Assembly (NCBI GenBank): GCA_013813185.1
Contig: JACCSD010000286.1
Coordinates: 1-14,513 of the forward strand
Source: Burkholderiaceae bacterium
Lineage (GTDB): Bacteria > Pseudomonadota > Gammaproteobacteria > Burkholderiales > Burkholderiaceae_F
Length of the DNA stretch: 14,513 bases
Direction: 5' to 3'
Shown here: positions 12,875 to 14,513 of the stretch, in pieces
How positions within the stretch are numbered: position 1 is the first letter of the stretch
Layout: every line of letters begins with the position of its first letter
The notes under the pieces: generated by a model
Told to the model about the DNA's origin: nothing
Database searches by the model: none
Seen by the model: the letters and a program-made list of their open reading frames with translations, nothing else
Translations under genes and position numbers: made by a program

Positions 12875-14513
12875 GCGCCCTTGGACCGGCGTGCCGGGCC
12901 GGGGGCGAGCGCCATGCTGACGACCCATGCAATCGTCGCGCCAATCGCCACGGTCATACCGATCATGTGCAACACCGGTGTCGTCGATGCCGCCAGCGTC
13001 GCAAACGCGATCAAGGTCGTTCCCGCTGCCAGAGTCACCGACAGCGTAACGGGCAGCGCCTCGGTAGCCGACTCGATCGGACGATCGGCGCGCGGCATGC
13101 CGATAAACAGTGCGTAGTTGGTGCTGATGCCGGCCGCCAGCAGCAGCGCCACCAGATGAAACAGCGTCAGCGCTCCATCGATCAGAACGAGGACGGCCGC
13201 GGTGATCACCATCGACACCGCGACCGACACCACGATGCGAGCGGTCGCTCGTAGATTTCGCAGCTGCACCGCCAGAATCAGCACGATCAACGCTCCCCCT
13301 CCCAACGCTGCCCACGCCGCGCGCGCCCGGTAGTCTGCGACCAGCGACTGCACGTTGGTCAGATCGATCAACGACGCCCCCCTGGCGTCCTTCACCTCGG
13401 CAGCGACCGCGGCGCCATCCTTGACGCCGGCCAGTGTGATCAACGCAACCGCATCGGAACCTGTTCCGAGCTTGCGCTCGACAAGCTGGGCGGCCACGCG
13501 TTGGCCGAGCGCGGTGCCCGCATAGTAGTCGGGCCCGATCGCAAGCTCGCGCGCGCGTTTCACGTCTGCGATAAACGGCTCGAACGCTTCCGCGCGCAGC
13601 GCGCTGTCGGCGAGCGCCCGCGTCAAACGCTCGCGCAGCGTCGCTGCGTCCGGCAGCGCGGCACGCCGCGCTTGCTGGGTCGCGACGCTCGGGATTAGCG
13701 CAGCGGGAGAGTCGAACCCGGTGAGCGCCCCGCGTGATTTCAGATTGTTGAGCCGATCGTGCAGTGCTTCGGCGCGAGTAATAGCCTCGTCCCGGGTCGC
13801 CCCTTCGAGTGCGAGCACAAAGCGCAGATCTCCAAGTCCGGTGTCGCTGCGCAATCGCGCATCGAGCTCGCCCGAACCGCGCGCCAGCGGCGATATCGCG
13901 GCCAGTTGATCGTTCCACAGGCGCTCACCGCGCGTGACCAGCAGCAACGCCGCTGCAGCGGCGATCACGATCAGCGCGATCCGCAGCCGTGGCGCGTGCA
14001 TCGAAAAGCGTGCGAGCGGCGCAAACCGAGCCAGGCGCGATGCATCGAGCGGTTGCAGCACGTCGGGCAGGCAGAAGCGCGCGACCGACGCCGCCACCGC
14101 AATTCCGACGATCGACATCAAACCGAGCTGCATCAAACCCGCGAAGCCCGACAGCATCATCGCGACGAAGCCCGCGCTCGATGTCAGCATCGCGAGCCAC
14201 AAGCCGCGCCACAGCACGGCGTTCTTCTGGTCGCGCCACAGCACGCCGTTCTTCTGGTCACGCCCCAGCACGCCGTTCTTTTGGTCGCGCCACAGGGACG
14301 TGTTGTCCTCGCGCTGCCGCTGTACTTGAACGTAAACCGCGTAGTCGACCGCTTCGCCAATCAGCGTCAGGCCGAATCCCAACGTAATGCCGTGAATGGC
14401 GCCGAACGCGAGCACAACCGCGGCAAGACCTGCCAGAGCGCCGGTCGCCGTCGGCAACGCAGCCCACAGCAAGAACCGCGGGCTGCGCAACACCAACAAC
14501 AGCAACACGCTGA
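12871..14513 (-). CDS. RND/MMPL-family exporter, C-terminal part (5' end outside window)
   Basis: About 547 codons are visible, open through the window edge; family members run to roughly 780-870 residues, so the N-terminal helix and first periplasmic domain are missing. Counting from the GTG at 14508: two helices and a GEAVDYAVYV helix (51-60), a cytoplasmic loop with a nine-residue tandem repeat (73-101), two more helices (about 104-145), a further helix (about 176-191), a periplasmic domain (about 195-395), and a final block of helices (about 397-535) with GISTNYALF (460-468). The Asp-Tyr pair expected in the proton-relay helix is present in the first half (VDY) but is Asn-Tyr in the second. 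Such predicted exporters are standard in aryl polyene and xanthomonadin clusters, where they probably move the lipid-linked pigment across the inner membrane. The stop overlaps the ketosynthase ATG. Confidence 0.9.
   Translation of the reverse strand, partial: SVLLLLVLRSPRFLLWAALPTATGALAGLAAVVLAFGAIHGITLGFGLTLIGEAVDYAVYVQVQRQREDNTSLWRDQKNGVLGRDQKNGVLWRDQKNAVLWRGLWLAMLTSSAGFVAMMLSGFAGLMQLGLMSIVGIAVAASVARFCLPDVLQPLDASRLARFAPLARFSMHAPRLRIALIVIAAAAALLLVTRGERLWNDQLAAISPLARGSGELDARLRSDTGLGDLRFVLALEGATRDEAITRAEALHDRLNNLKSRGALTGFDSPAALIPSVATQQARRAALPDAATLRERLTRALADSALRAEAFEPFIADVKRARELAIGPDYYAGTALGQRVAAQLVERKLGTGSDAVALITLAGVKDGAAVAAEVKDARGASLIDLTNVQSLVADYRARAAWAALGGGALIVLILAVQLRNLRATARIVVSVAVSMVITAAVLVLIDGALTLFHLVALLLAAGISTNYALFIGMPRADRPIESATEALPVTLSVTLAAGTTLIAFATLAASTTPVLHMIGMTVAIGATIAWVVSMALAPGPARRSKGA
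14205..14301 (-). repeat. 27-bp tandem repeat, about 3.4 copies, in frame inside the exporter gene
   Basis: Three units start at 14221, 14248 and 14275, each beginning GTTCTTCTGG or GTTCTTTTGG on the plus strand. Units 1 and 2 differ at two positions only; unit 3 diverges over its last few bases. A further partial copy (CGCGCCACAGCACGGC, 14205-14220) precedes unit 1 with one mismatch. Because 27 is a multiple of three the frame is kept, and the protein reads WRDQKNGVL, GRDQKNGVL, WRDQKNAVL, then WRG. The repeat lies in the cytoplasmic loop after the VDY helix. Confidence 0.9.

Noticed and set aside
11489..13117. A 542-codon plus-strand open frame across the CLF, KS and exporter genes
   Set aside because: The translation is Arg/Ala-rich, lacks motifs, and lies opposite genes with intact catalytic residues; it is a high-GC antisense artefact.
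12875..13918. N-terminal extension of the ketosynthase frame by about 348 codons
   Set aside because: It lies entirely over the exporter gene in another frame, is Arg-rich, and the true ATG at 12874 has the ATGA overlap and starts directly on the ketosynthase fold.

Overview
The window is high-GC DNA, by eye well above 60 %, dense in genes and without mobile elements, tRNA or rRNA. The families present and the base composition suggest a Gram-negative Pseudomonadota chromosome. Xanthomonadales-like gammaproteobacteria or Burkholderiales-like betaproteobacteria are my best guess, but nothing here fixes the genus.

Left part (1-2785): the first 28 codons of an unidentified minus-strand gene diverge from a large plus-strand regulator. 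The regulator combines an OmpR-type winged helix, a STAND/NB-ARC-like ATPase and a TPR-like tail. The 145-148 bp between them carry short direct and inverted repeats that could be operator sites.

Right part (2842-14513, about 11.7 kb): one minus-strand operon of fourteen genes, to be read from high to low coordinates and convergent with the regulator. In transcription order they are: RND/MMPL exporter (5' end outside the window), ketosynthase, chain-length-factor-like partner, hotdog dehydratase, 4'-phosphopantetheinyl transferase, PlsC-like acyltransferase, acyl carrier protein 1, acyl carrier protein 2, family 2 glycosyltransferase, LpxL-like acyltransferase, FabG-like ketoreductase, UbiE-like methyltransferase, polysaccharide deacetylase (NodB fold), a second methyltransferase, and a DUF4112 membrane protein (the exporter is partial, hence fifteen reading frames in all). 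Most junctions are ATGA, GTGA or TGATG overlaps, so the genes are probably translated as a coupled series.

The core (KS + CLF + hotdog DH + KR + two ACPs + PPTase + lipid-type acyltransferases + GT2 + MMPL exporter) is the hallmark of the aryl polyene / xanthomonadin-like type II polyketide systems. My model is as follows. The PPTase charges the two ACPs, KS/CLF elongates, and FabG and the hotdog protein perform the reductive and dehydrating steps that build a conjugated polyene. The acyltransferases and GT2 attach the polyene to a lipid or glycolipid, and the exporter moves it to the outer membrane. Starter-unit genes (ligase, lyase or hydroxybenzoate synthase), the second dehydratase, the thioesterase and the LolA-like carrier are not in the window; they may lie upstream, past 14513.

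The most unusual parts are the tail module (two methyltransferases, a deacetylase with intact metal ligands, and DUF4112) and a 27-bp in-frame tandem repeat that puts three copies of a nine-residue motif in a cytoplasmic loop of the exporter.
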